A stretch of 6,553 nucleotides of DNA from contig CALIXG010000019.1 of the NCBI GenBank assembly GCA_938046495.1, forward strand, positions 1 through 6,553, given 5' to 3'. Below are positions 1-5,598 of the stretch, piece after piece (position 1 is the stretch's first letter; each line of letters opens with the position of its first letter). Made by a program: the position numbers and the translations under genes. The notes beneath the pieces were generated by a model that saw only the letters and a program-made list of their open reading frames with translations, was not told the origin of the DNA and made no database searches. Source of the DNA: an uncultured Candidatus Saccharibacteria bacterium (GTDB lineage: Bacteria > Patescibacteriota > Saccharimonadia > Saccharimonadales > Saccharimonadaceae).

Positions 1-77
1 AAGAGCTACCTTATTTTTATGCAAGATTTTGTTGCAAAGGTCCTGAGCTATTACGAGCATTTTTATTTTACACGAAA

Positions 78-93
78 ATATGTTATTACATAT
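78..93. promoter_or_regulatory. Operator-like inverted repeat upstream of the 240 gene
   Basis: ATATGT-tatt-ACATAT is a perfect 6-bp inverted repeat that ends on the first base of the -35 box. The sequence TATGTTAT in its left part (79-86) recurs at 110-117 across the -10 box, exactly 31 bp (about three helical turns) away. This arrangement would suit a repressor that binds two sites across the promoter. It is an inference from layout only, since AT-rich DNA makes short palindromes common and no cognate regulator lies in the window. Confidence 0.35.
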
Positions 94-120
94 TGACATT
101 TTCGTTAAGTATGTTATAAT
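93..120 (+). promoter_or_regulatory. Strong sigma-70-type promoter for the 240-1050 cassette
   Basis: The -35 box is TTGACA (93-98), followed by a 16-bp spacer and the -10 box TATAAT (115-120), which is preceded by TG (112-113) as in extended -10 promoters. Both hexamers match the housekeeping consensus exactly. Transcription would start near 127, giving a leader of about 113 nt before the ATG at 240. Confidence 0.85.
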
Positions 121-128
121 GTATTGGA

Positions 129-153
129 TAAGATTGATAAATATTTAATCTTA
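129..153 (+). promoter_or_regulatory. Leader hairpin / inverted repeat at the transcript 5' end
   Basis: TAAGATT (129-135) and AATCTTA (147-153) form a perfect 7-bp inverted repeat with an 11-nt loop, located within the first few bases of the predicted transcript. It could protect the 5' end of the mRNA or act as a downstream operator. The stem is A/T-rich and so only modestly stable. Confidence 0.35.
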
Positions 154-239
154 CAATAGTACCTTACAAATCTGAATTACTCGTAAGTAGTGCTATGGTA
201 TTTTCAAAAATTTTGTATTCATAGAAAGGGGACACTATC

Positions 240-848
240 ATGAAGAAGATTAATCTGAATACCGAGGAGTACACCAACCAGTTCGCAGCAGCGGCCATCT
301 ACGCTAAGAAAGGCGTCATTAAGGCTGTGCAGATTACCGAGGATGGACTCAAAGTTGGCGAATATGTTGACAAGGACATTCGCTTTGATAATGAGAAAGG
401 CCAGTATGTAATCGACACCTATGTGATGCGCGAGAATTTCGTTGAGGGCACATTCTGCACTCGCAGCGCTGAGCTTGAGGACACGCGTCCTGTCGAAGTT
501 GGCGAGTGGATCGCTACCAATCCCAAAGCTTGGGAGACTGATCGTGATAACAACTACGTTATTCCCGATGTAACATTTCACAAGCGCTACGAACCCACTG
601 ACGAGCCTGGCGTATATCGTGCCAAAGGTATGGCAAGGATTATCCAGAATGATACCGGCGAAGACGTGGAGATTGAAGCGCCTTGGGGCGGCCCGCAGAA
701 TGGCGACGCAAAATGCTACTTTTGCGCTCCCTACTACAAGGAAGATCCCGACAACCTCGCCGATGGTGACCGCTACATCCTGAGTGAGAATGACTTCGCG
801 GCCTACGGACTTGCGGACGAAGTTCTCGGGAAAAACTGGAACGCATAA
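240..848 (+). CDS. Uncharacterised 202-residue soluble protein, PGDYG-like segments
   Basis: This gene encodes a soluble, acidic 202-residue protein with no signal peptide or membrane segment. The start at 240 is well supported by the SD sequence GAAAGGGG at 224-231, 8 nt upstream, and by the consensus promoter at 93-120. I recognise no enzyme. Residues about 50-120 (VMRENF, then EVGEWIATNP, then FHKRYEP) resemble the 'G-D/E-W-I ... F..-R-Y-E' pattern of small PGDYG-type proteins of bacteria and phages. Residues about 125-195 (APWGGPQNGD, then DGDRYILSENDF) look like a second, diverged block of the same general plan. The gene lies 16 nt before the 865 gene and shares its transcript. Its third-codon positions are richer in G/C than those of the 1342 operon, so the two regions may differ in origin. 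The PGDYG resemblance is from memory and weak; the coding call is strong. Confidence 0.88.
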   Translation: MKKINLNTEEYTNQFAAAAIYAKKGVIKAVQITEDGLKVGEYVDKDIRFDNEKGQYVIDTYVMRENFVEGTFCTRSAELEDTRPVEVGEWIATNPKAWETDRDNNYVIPDVTFHKRYEPTDEPGVYRAKGMARIIQNDTGEDVEIEAPWGGPQNGDAKCYFCAPYYKEDPDNLADGDRYILSENDFAAYGLADEVLGKNWNA

Positions 849-864
849 TGAAGGAGGAAGTAAA

Positions 865-1050
865 ATGACTAAAACGAGACAACCAATGAGAAAGTATTGG
901 GTGGAGTACGAAGATTTTAAGTCGGCCTTTGATCCGTATGTAACTCCCGGAATCGGCTTTACGACCGTGCTTGCGCATAACAAGGAACACGCTAAAAGCA
1001 TGGTCGAAGAACCTGGTCGCAGAGTGATATCGGTAACCAGAGACGAGTAA
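865..1050 (+). CDS. Small 61-residue protein, second gene of the cassette
   Basis: The start at 865 is set by a near-perfect SD sequence, AAGGAGG (851-857), 7 nt upstream. Longer readings of the same frame from 784 would overlap the preceding gene and lack such a site. The product is basic at its N-terminus (MTKTRQPMRKYWVEYEDF). It has an alternating strand-helix-strand pattern ending in GRRVISVTRDE, with a segment FTTVLAHNKEHAKSMVEEPG that looks like a strand followed by a helix. No known domain is recognised. It follows the 240 gene by 16 nt and is followed by an intrinsic terminator 40 nt later, so the two form a closed bicistronic unit. They may act together, but nothing in the sequence shows how. 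Confidence 0.82.
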   Translation: MTKTRQPMRKYWVEYEDFKSAFDPYVTPGIGFTTVLAHNKEHAKSMVEEPGRRVISVTRDE

Positions 1051-1089
1051 CCAGATTTGGGTGGTAGACTCAATGCTAAAACCTACCAT

Positions 1090-1121
1090 GGCAGCTTTTC
1101 GGAGCTGCCTTTTGCCTTTTT
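1090..1121 (+). terminator. Rho-independent terminator of the 240-1050 cassette
   Basis: The stem GGCAGCT (1090-1096) pairs with AGCTGCC (1103-1109) around a 6-nt loop and is followed by TTTTGCCTTTTT. It ends the two-gene transcript 40 nt after the last stop codon. Confidence 0.9.
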
Positions 1122-1134
1122 AGAAAAAGATGAT

Positions 1135-1217
1135 ATTTATATAAATTATCCTGAATTCATTCAATATGCGAGGTAGTTATAATTTTCGGCGAGAATATAG
1201 TTCAAAATTTATATAAA
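1135..1217. repeat. Two copies of ATTTATATAAA in the 1051-1341 gap
   Basis: The 11-bp string ATTTATATAAA occurs at 1135-1145, where it extends to the 12-bp palindrome ATTTATATAAAT, and again at 1207-1217. A TATAAT (1178-1183) lies between them, with a weak -35-like TTCATT (1156-1161) 16 bp upstream. They could be operator sites flanking a promoter, or simply low-complexity AT-rich sequence. Apart from the terminator and the promoter boxes near 1330, I see no gene in this roughly 290-base gap. Confidence 0.25.
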
Positions 1218-1326
1218 AACTATGGTTCTTCGTTTGTCCGTAACGATAATATTTTGGTAAAGGATGTAAAGTAACATGAGAAGTTGCTGAAAATGGTTTT
1301 TGAGACTCAAGATATTGTAAAGATAG

Positions 1327-1342
1327 TGGTACAATCATATTA
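1327..1342 (+). promoter_or_regulatory. Extended -10 box abutting the ATG: likely leaderless start
   Basis: TGgTACAAT is an extended -10 element (TG at 1327-1328, TACAAT at 1330-1335), and the ATG follows only 6 nt later at 1342. No purine-rich SD sequence lies in the preceding 20 nt. Transcription initiated by this box would start at about the A of the ATG, producing a leaderless mRNA. The -35 region is poor: TTGAGA at 1300-1305 is 24 bp away, which is too far. An upstream TATAAT at 1178-1183 is an alternative promoter that would give a leader of about 150 nt. Confidence 0.5.
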
Positions 1343-3465
1343 TGAAACCAGACGCAACATCAATTCTGTCTTTTATAAATAGCGCGGATAAGACTTTTGT
1401 GATTCCTGTCTACCAGAGGAATTATTCTTGGAGTGCCGAGGAATGCGGTAAATTATTCGAGGATTTACTGGATTCTATGAAGACTGGCAAATGCCATTAT
1501 TTTGGGAATATTGTATTCTACGCTAAAGAAACTAATGCCTGGGCAGGATATTCTGAGCTCATCCTCATTGACGGACAACAGAGAGTTACGACAACTATGC
1601 TGCTTCTTGCTGCGATTCGTGATGTTGAGGAAGACGAGGATAAGCGAGCCAAAATAACAAACACTTATCTGCTAAACCGAAATAGTGATACTAAAGAGCG
1701 AGTGAAGCTTAAACAGATCGAATCTGATAGGGGTATTTACGAGTCGATTATCAACGGTGAATTTGATGAGTCGTCAGATAGTAATGCGGGCAGGAACTAT
1801 AAAACATTCAAGCGACTGATTCGTGAATCTGGAGTAAAGACTGAAGATTTATTGAATGCGATCAATAATCTGGAAGTTGTGGCCCTTGATCTGAAGCTAA
1901 ATGAAAATAAAGAACGCACGGAGTCACCACAGATTATTTTTGAGAGTATCAACGCTACCGGCAAGCCACTGTCCACTGCTGATTTGCTTAGAAACTATCT
2001 GCTGCTCGGTATTGATGATTCGGAACAAGAAAGATACTACAAGGATTATTGGCTGATCATCGAGAAAGGTATTGGTGATGCGAATATTTCTGATTTCATT
2101 AATAAATATTTGATCATGAAAATTGGCGATAACGTCAATAAAAATACGGAATATGCCGAGTTCAAAAAATATCTTTCTAAAAATAATATTGAAGCAATTG
2201 CGGCGCTTAGGGATCTTGCGCATTATTCAAAATATTATGGATGGATACAGGATCCGATGAGGGCGAAAGATTTTGATAAAAAAGTTTCTCTTTGTCTTGA
2301 GGATTTGAGAGAACTCAAAACGGCTTCCATGTCTCCACTGTTACTTTTCTTGCTGGAAAAAGCAGATGATGATGCTGTGATTGGCTTTAATTCTAGTGAA
2401 TTATTGGATGTGTTGGTGGTTTTGGAGTCCTGGGCGTTTCGCGCACGCATTGCTGGTTCATTAACAAGCGGGGCGTTTAACACAATCAGTTCGACTAGTC
2501 TTTTGAATAACCTAAAGCGTGCTAAAGATGATGATTATCACCATCAGGTTAGGTTTGAACTTTCAAATTATCGTACGTATGATATCTGGCCAAACGACAA
2601 TGACTTTATGGAAGCTTTCAAGAAATATAACTTCTATAAAAATTATAATAAATATGTACAGAGGAAACTTGAGAATTTCATTTCAAACGATCATCATAAT
2701 TGGCGACCGGATTCGATTGAGCATATTATGCCGGAAACCCTCAGCGCGGATTGGAAGAAGCGACTGGGTGAAAATTATAGTGAGATTCATGGTGAGTATT
2801 TACATACGATCGGGAACCTAACGCCACTTAATATGACGGATAATATTATAAATTCCAATGACCCGTTTGGCGTAAAGTTGCCACAATACAAAATATCTAG
2901 CTGGAAATTGACTCGTGATGTTTATGATGATTTTAAGGATGCTGAGAACTGGGGTGTGGCCGAAATTAATAGTCGTGCGGAGAATCTTGCATATAAGGCG
3001 TCGAAAATTTGGTTTGGACCTATGCAGCGTGAGAGGCAAATTGAAGCTGATGTGAAAAGGAAAACTGATGACTATCGTCGGATTCTTGCGGGCAGACTTG
3101 CTTGTGAAACAATTTTTTATATAAATTACGAAAAAGGTAAGAGGGAAAATAAGCACCAAATCGATGCGAAAATGCGCATTGAAGTAATTGATAATAAACC
3201 ACGTTTTATTGTGATGGCGGGGTCGAGGATCTTTCCTTATGCGCTTGAAGGCGTTAAGCCTATGTTTGAAGACAAGATCAGAAAGTGCGGATGGCATGAT
3301 GAGGTGGTGCTTGAGGAAGATATTAATATCTTTGAAACACCTTCGGCGGCGTCGTGTTTTGTTGTGGGTGGTTCGTCAAATGGCTGGACATGGTGGATGA
3401 ATGGAAATGGTGAATCGCTGGACGAAATTGTGGCAGACGATCAAGAAAGAAGCTACGAGGAATAA
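1342..3465 (+). CDS. DUF262-DUF1524-DUF4357 protein, GmrSD-like defence nuclease
   Basis: This 707-residue protein has the fused GmrS-GmrD plan. The N-terminal DUF262 domain (ParB/Srx-like, NTP-binding) spans roughly residues 1-220. It carries QRNYSW (25-30), the signature DGQQR (77-81) and FESINATGKPL (200-210). A helical middle leads to a DUF1524 HNH/His-Me-finger nuclease at about 430-550, with IEHIMPE (catalytic-type His461), HTIGNLTPLN (488-497, Asn492), then Asn504 and Lys512. The C-terminus, about 610-697, matches DUF4357 (TPSAASCFV, then SSNGWTWW), a small domain often appended to nucleases and modification enzymes. All key DUF262/DUF1524 motifs are intact, so the protein is probably active. 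Family members restrict modified phage DNA: GmrSD cuts glucosylated-hydroxymethylcytosine DNA, and SspE and BrxU are relatives. An in-frame TAG at 1324-1326 limits upstream extension, and residues 1-30 already align to the family start, so the ATG at 1342 is firm despite lacking an SD. The next gene begins 5 nt after the stop. The substrate here is unknown. Confidence 0.93.
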   Translation: MKPDATSILSFINSADKTFVIPVYQRNYSWSAEECGKLFEDLLDSMKTGKCHYFGNIVFYAKETNAWAGYSELILIDGQQRVTTTMLLLAAIRDVEEDEDKRAKITNTYLLNRNSDTKERVKLKQIESDRGIYESIINGEFDESSDSNAGRNYKTFKRLIRESGVKTEDLLNAINNLEVVALDLKLNENKERTESPQIIFESINATGKPLSTADLLRNYLLLGIDDSEQERYYKDYWLIIEKGIGDANISDFINKYLIMKIGDNVNKNTEYAEFKKYLSKNNIEAIAALRDLAHYSKYYGWIQDPMRAKDFDKKVSLCLEDLRELKTASMSPLLLFLLEKADDDAVIGFNSSELLDVLVVLESWAFRARIAGSLTSGAFNTISSTSLLNNLKRAKDDDYHHQVRFELSNYRTYDIWPNDNDFMEAFKKYNFYKNYNKYVQRKLENFISNDHHNWRPDSIEHIMPETLSADWKKRLGENYSEIHGEYLHTIGNLTPLNMTDNIINSNDPFGVKLPQYKISSWKLTRDVYDDFKDAENWGVAEINSRAENLAYKASKIWFGPMQRERQIEADVKRKTDDYRRILAGRLACETIFYINYEKGKRENKHQIDAKMRIEVIDNKPRFIVMAGSRIFPYALEGVKPMFEDKIRKCGWHDEVVLEEDINIFETPSAASCFVVGGSSNGWTWWMNGNGESLDEIVADDQERSYEE

Positions 3466-3470
3466 GAAGT

Positions 3471-4883
3471 ATGGAACGTTCGTATGGTCGTGGGATGGAC
3501 CAGATTCATGTATCCGATGATTGCAATAATATTGAAACTCGCAAGCATAGTGATGGGACAACTTGGAACGACGTCGCTGCACTGAAAGATAAAATGGGGC
3601 AGCTCGATAATAAGAAGAATATAAATATGGAAAGACTCGACGAAACAAGGGTGGCGAACTTAGAGATGATTCACCGTCGAGAGCTCGAAATTATTAGCGA
3701 GAATTCCGACTGTCTCGGTTATAATATCGATAGTAAATACATTATCTGGCCCGAAAGGTGCAAAGAGGCAAAAGATGTCGAAAACGCTTGTAAGATGGCG
3801 GACGGAACATACGATTACGCAGAACTCGCTAGGGTTGCGAAAAAATATAGTGAAAAGCTCGATAAAGAGATAACACCAGAGAAAATAAAGGAAGCGATGG
3901 AAGGAGAGCTTTCTAAAGACAAGCTGCTCGATGACACTTTGGCGAACTTGCCAGATGGGACTAGATTCCGTATAAACCCACATGCTCCGCAATCTGCTTT
4001 TAGAGCAATTGAGGACGAGAAAATAATTAACCCTGCTGGTGAGCTAAGATTCCAGCTTGATGACGAGGTTATGGCACAGGTGCAAAAGATACGAAGTAAA
4101 ACAAAGGACTCCGAGCTGCTAGTCGTCATGAATCAAATACATGAAGGTGAGGATGGCAAATTAAATAGTAATATTCCGGAAGACCCTTCGGAATATATTG
4201 CCTTGTGTAAGAGCTTCGTTGAACAGAGTGGTTATTCCGAGCAAGCTGGTAAAGGGTTGATCCTTGAGCTTTGCAATGAATGTAATATGTGTCATAAGCA
4301 TGGCGAACTTTGGCATCAAAAAGAAGGTCAGCTCTTTAGGTCGGAGGCTTTTGCTGATCATGTTGACCCAGATGCCTATGCTAATTTTTATTACGATACG
4401 GCGACCACACTAAAAACAGTCTTCCCCGAACTAAAGTTATCACTTACTGGCGTTGCTTTTAGTGATAGTAAATTCATCAAAAGTATGACGGATAGAATTA
4501 GAACCCGTCAAGAGCAAGAGCAAAATACACAGAAACTAATTGATATTATTAGTTTCCATCCTTACAGGACTTCTGTTGAGGCTCCAACTCAGGTCGTTGA
4601 TGGAGAAAATTTTGGCGAAAACACAAGACAGTCCTTTGATAGTCAACTAGAAGAACTAAGGAAAATTGCGGAGCCATTTGGAGCCGAAGTTACGGTTGGA
4701 GAAATCAGTTTTTGCCAAGAAGGTCAGTGGGGTTATTCGATAGACGAGGTTGAGCAAGTTAGAAATGCAGAGCACGGCCGAGAGAATGGGTATTTTAGCT
4801 ATTTGTGGCCTGGAGAGAACATTGTGAATTACGAAAAGCCGGAGGATAATGTTGATGGATTCAATGGATGTTATCCCTATTAA
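3471..4883 (+). CDS. Cytoplasmic protein with a clan-A glycoside-hydrolase-like barrel
   Basis: This 470-residue protein has no signal peptide or membrane helix, so it is cytoplasmic. Residues 1-150 are charged, helical and unrecognised. Residues about 160-455 read like a clan-A (beta/alpha)8 glycosidase. The candidate elements, in order, are TRFRINPH (164-171), ELLVVMNQIH (215-224), LILELCNEC ending strand 4 with the classic Asn269-Glu270 acid/base pair, KLSLTGVAF (322-330), DIISFHPYR (358-366), and AEVTVGEISF (405-414) with Glu411 as the would-be strand-7 nucleophile. GYFSYLWPGEN (440-450) would be strand 8. The DPDAYANFYYDTATTLKTVFP helix also fits GH39/GH5-like enzymes. Translation is probably coupled to the 1342 gene: the gap is 5 nt, and the SD GAGGAA lies inside the upstream gene's end at 3457-3462. 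The pairing suggests a role with the nuclease, perhaps sensing or removing sugars on modified DNA, which is inference. The CxxCxxCHxH cluster at 268-277 overlaps the putative acid/base site and is unusual for the fold. The coding call is very secure; the fold is an eye-read assignment. Confidence 0.7.
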   Translation: MERSYGRGMDQIHVSDDCNNIETRKHSDGTTWNDVAALKDKMGQLDNKKNINMERLDETRVANLEMIHRRELEIISENSDCLGYNIDSKYIIWPERCKEAKDVENACKMADGTYDYAELARVAKKYSEKLDKEITPEKIKEAMEGELSKDKLLDDTLANLPDGTRFRINPHAPQSAFRAIEDEKIINPAGELRFQLDDEVMAQVQKIRSKTKDSELLVVMNQIHEGEDGKLNSNIPEDPSEYIALCKSFVEQSGYSEQAGKGLILELCNECNMCHKHGELWHQKEGQLFRSEAFADHVDPDAYANFYYDTATTLKTVFPELKLSLTGVAFSDSKFIKSMTDRIRTRQEQEQNTQKLIDIISFHPYRTSVEAPTQVVDGENFGENTRQSFDSQLEELRKIAEPFGAEVTVGEISFCQEGQWGYSIDEVEQVRNAEHGRENGYFSYLWPGENIVNYEKPEDNVDGFNGCYPY

Positions 4884-4974
4884 CGCCACCGAAGGTGAGC
4901 GGGCTATAGAGTGTTTATGTGAAATAGTGAGACGTCTTAAGGACTGTATTTTGCCTGGTTTATCTTGTACATAG
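4855..4974 (+). CDS. Possible 39-residue small ORF overlapping the operon's end
   Basis: In a different frame from the gene ending at 4883, an ATG at 4855 opens a 39-codon ORF stopped by TAG at 4972-4974. A consensus GGAGG (4841-4845) lies 9 nt upstream. The 29-base overlap with the preceding gene is typical of translationally coupled operon genes. The product begins MDSMDVIPINATEGERAIEC and continues as an amphipathic, arginine-rich helix (IVRRLKD) with four cysteines (20, 22, 31, 38). It has no recognised domain. ATG 4849 and ATG 4864 are alternative in-frame starts with poorer spacing. The ORF is short enough to be chance, but the ribosome binding site and protein-like composition make it worth keeping as a candidate third operon gene. 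Confidence 0.4.
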   Translation: MDSMDVIPINATEGERAIECLCEIVRRLKDCILPGLSCT

Positions 4975-4991
4975 ACATCTGGTCTGTTGAT

Positions 4992-5058
4992 ATAAAAAAA
5001 GGAGTCCTATCAAACTTTATTTTTTTATGGAGCACGCCTGGCTTCGCGGCTACTCCAT
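4992..5058. other. Interlocking inverted repeats at the convergent junction
   Basis: Three pairings compete here. ATAAAAAAA (4992-5000) pairs with TTTTTTTAT (5020-5028). ATGGAG (5027-5032) pairs with CTCCAT (5053-5058), enclosing GCC (5036-5038)/GGC (5048-5050). GGAGT (5001-5005) can instead pair with ACTCC (5052-5056). On the minus strand the last option is followed by a run of seven T, which resembles a terminator. The segment could be the 3' end of the plus-strand operon, a back-up terminator for the tRNAs, or a small structured RNA; the sequence does not decide. Confidence 0.4.
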
Positions 5059-5067
5059 TCGTCGAAA

Positions 5068-5100
5068 ATAAAAAATAAACCCCTGCGGGTTTTATTTTGT
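5068..5100. terminator. Bidirectional intrinsic terminator between operon and tRNAs
   Basis: AAACCC (5077-5082), loop CTGC, GGGTTT (5087-5092) form a perfect stem. On the plus strand it is followed by TATTTTGTTATTTT and on the minus strand by ATTTTTTATTTT. It can therefore stop both the plus-strand 1342 operon and the minus-strand tRNA transcript, which converge here. Confidence 0.85.
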
Positions 5101-5113
5101 TATTTTCTCCTCA

Positions 5114-5188
<75 letters not shown>

Positions 5189-5208
5189 GGGTCATGTATA
5201 AACATGAA

Positions 5209-5293
5209 TGGTGCTGGAGGTAGGACTCGAACCTACGAAGGTGTAACCCGAGAGATTTACAGTCTCTTGTCATTGCCGCTAGACTACTCCAGC
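5209..5293 (-). tRNA. tRNA-Tyr (anticodon GTA)
   Basis: This is a class II tRNA on the minus strand. The acceptor is GCTGGAG/CTCCAGC, and the anticodon stem AGAGA/TCTCT carries loop CTGTAAA, so the anticodon is GTA. It has a long variable arm of about 14 nt (CGGGTTACACCTTC), as expected for bacterial tRNA-Tyr. The T stem is GTAGG/CCTAC with loop TTCGAGT, the discriminator base is A, and the CCA end is encoded (5209-5211). It is the first gene of the Tyr-Thr tRNA transcript. Confidence 0.96.
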
Positions 5294-5345
5294 TTTTAAA
5301 ATTCATCCACCTGCTGGCGTGAGCCAAGCCCAGACAGATAGGAAT

Positions 5346-5374
5346 ATTATAGCAAGGTAGAGCGGATTTTTCAA
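5346..5374 (-). promoter_or_regulatory. Promoter of the tRNA-Tyr/tRNA-Thr transcript
   Basis: On the minus strand the -35 box TTGAAA (5369-5374) is separated by exactly 17 bp from the perfect -10 box TATAAT (5346-5351), with TG one base upstream of the -10. Transcription would start near 5339, about 45 nt before tRNA-Tyr. The -35 box lies inside the first copy of the 42-bp tandem repeat. Confidence 0.88.
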
Positions 5375-5447
5375 CAGATTTCTGGGAAGAAAAACATGGA
5401 AAAATGGATTTTTCAACAGATTTCTGGGAAGAAAAACATGGAAAAAT
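5364..5447. repeat. Perfect 42-bp tandem duplication upstream of the tRNAs
   Basis: Two identical, directly adjacent 42-bp units occupy 5364-5405 and 5406-5447. Each begins GGATTTTTCAACAG and ends ACATGGAAAAAT. The unit includes the tRNA promoter's -35 box and the sequence upstream of it, so the duplication repeats the -35 box (second copy at 5411-5416) but not the -10 box. Identity between copies suggests a recent slippage duplication or ongoing homogenisation. The surrounding 5294-5598 stretch holds no gene: it contains the tRNA promoter, this repeat and the terminators of the hydrolase gene. Confidence 0.95.
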
Positions 5448-5490
5448 TTGAGAAAGCTTCGAGGAGATATTTATGGCATGCGGGATTTTT

Positions 5491-5521
5491 TAGAAATAAA
5501 AAGGAGCGCCTCTCGCGCCCC
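5491..5521 (-). terminator. Rho-independent terminator of the hydrolase gene
   Basis: Read on the minus strand, GGGGCGC (5521-5515), loop GAGAG and GGCGCTCC form a 7-bp GC-rich stem, followed by TTTTTATTTCT. It closes the minus-strand gene that ends at 5599 and separates it from the tRNA promoter downstream. Confidence 0.88.
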
Positions 5522-5528
5522 AATTTTT

Positions 5529-5543
5529 GCGCAAAATTTGCGC
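5529..5543. repeat. GCGCAAA-a-TTTGCGC inverted repeat beside the terminator
   Basis: This is a perfect 7-bp inverted repeat with a single-base centre, between the hydrolase stop codon and its terminator. It also lies just before a short GGGC-TTTT on the plus strand. It may form an extra hairpin that stabilises the mRNA 3' end, or pair alternatively with the GC-rich terminator arm. Confidence 0.5.
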
Positions 5544-5598
5544 GGGCTTTTACAGTTTTAGGTTTTCATTTTTGATCACTCAAGTACGAAAATGAAGT

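Noticed and set aside
1..96. Possible partial genes at the left edge: a plus-strand frame open from 1 to the TGA at 94-96, another plus-strand frame open to about 118, and a minus-strand frame from an ATG at 58-60 running off the edge.
   Set aside because: Three short open frames cannot be told apart in under 100 bases, and none has a convincing ribosome binding site or family motif. One may be a real gene end or a divergent start, but the window is too short to decide.
219..1089. Long minus-strand open frames antisense to the 240 and 865 genes.
   Set aside because: They are mirror frames of G/C-rich third positions in well-supported plus-strand genes, and the plus-strand promoter, SD sequences and terminator all fit the other reading.
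1293..1382. A 29-codon ORF with ATG at 1293 that overlaps the start of the DUF262 gene in another frame.
   Set aside because: It has no SD sequence, is short, and its second half is simply the out-of-frame reading of a strongly supported gene.
2519..2821. A 100-codon plus-strand frame inside the DUF262-DUF1524 gene, with antisense frames around it.
   Set aside because: The composition (Ile/Arg/Met-rich, low complexity) is typical of a shadow frame, and the main frame carries the HNH motifs across the same bases.
4271..4296. CNMCH as a c-type heme attachment site.
   Set aside because: The protein has no export signal, and the motif sits in a segment that also fits a glycosidase strand-4 end; a zinc-like site or coincidence is more likely.
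5364..5447. The 42-bp tandem repeat as a minimal CRISPR array or a replication-origin iteron set.
   Set aside because: There are only two units, with no spacers between them, no DnaA-box-like TTATCCACA and no cas or rep gene nearby; its overlap with the tRNA -35 box explains it better as a local duplication.
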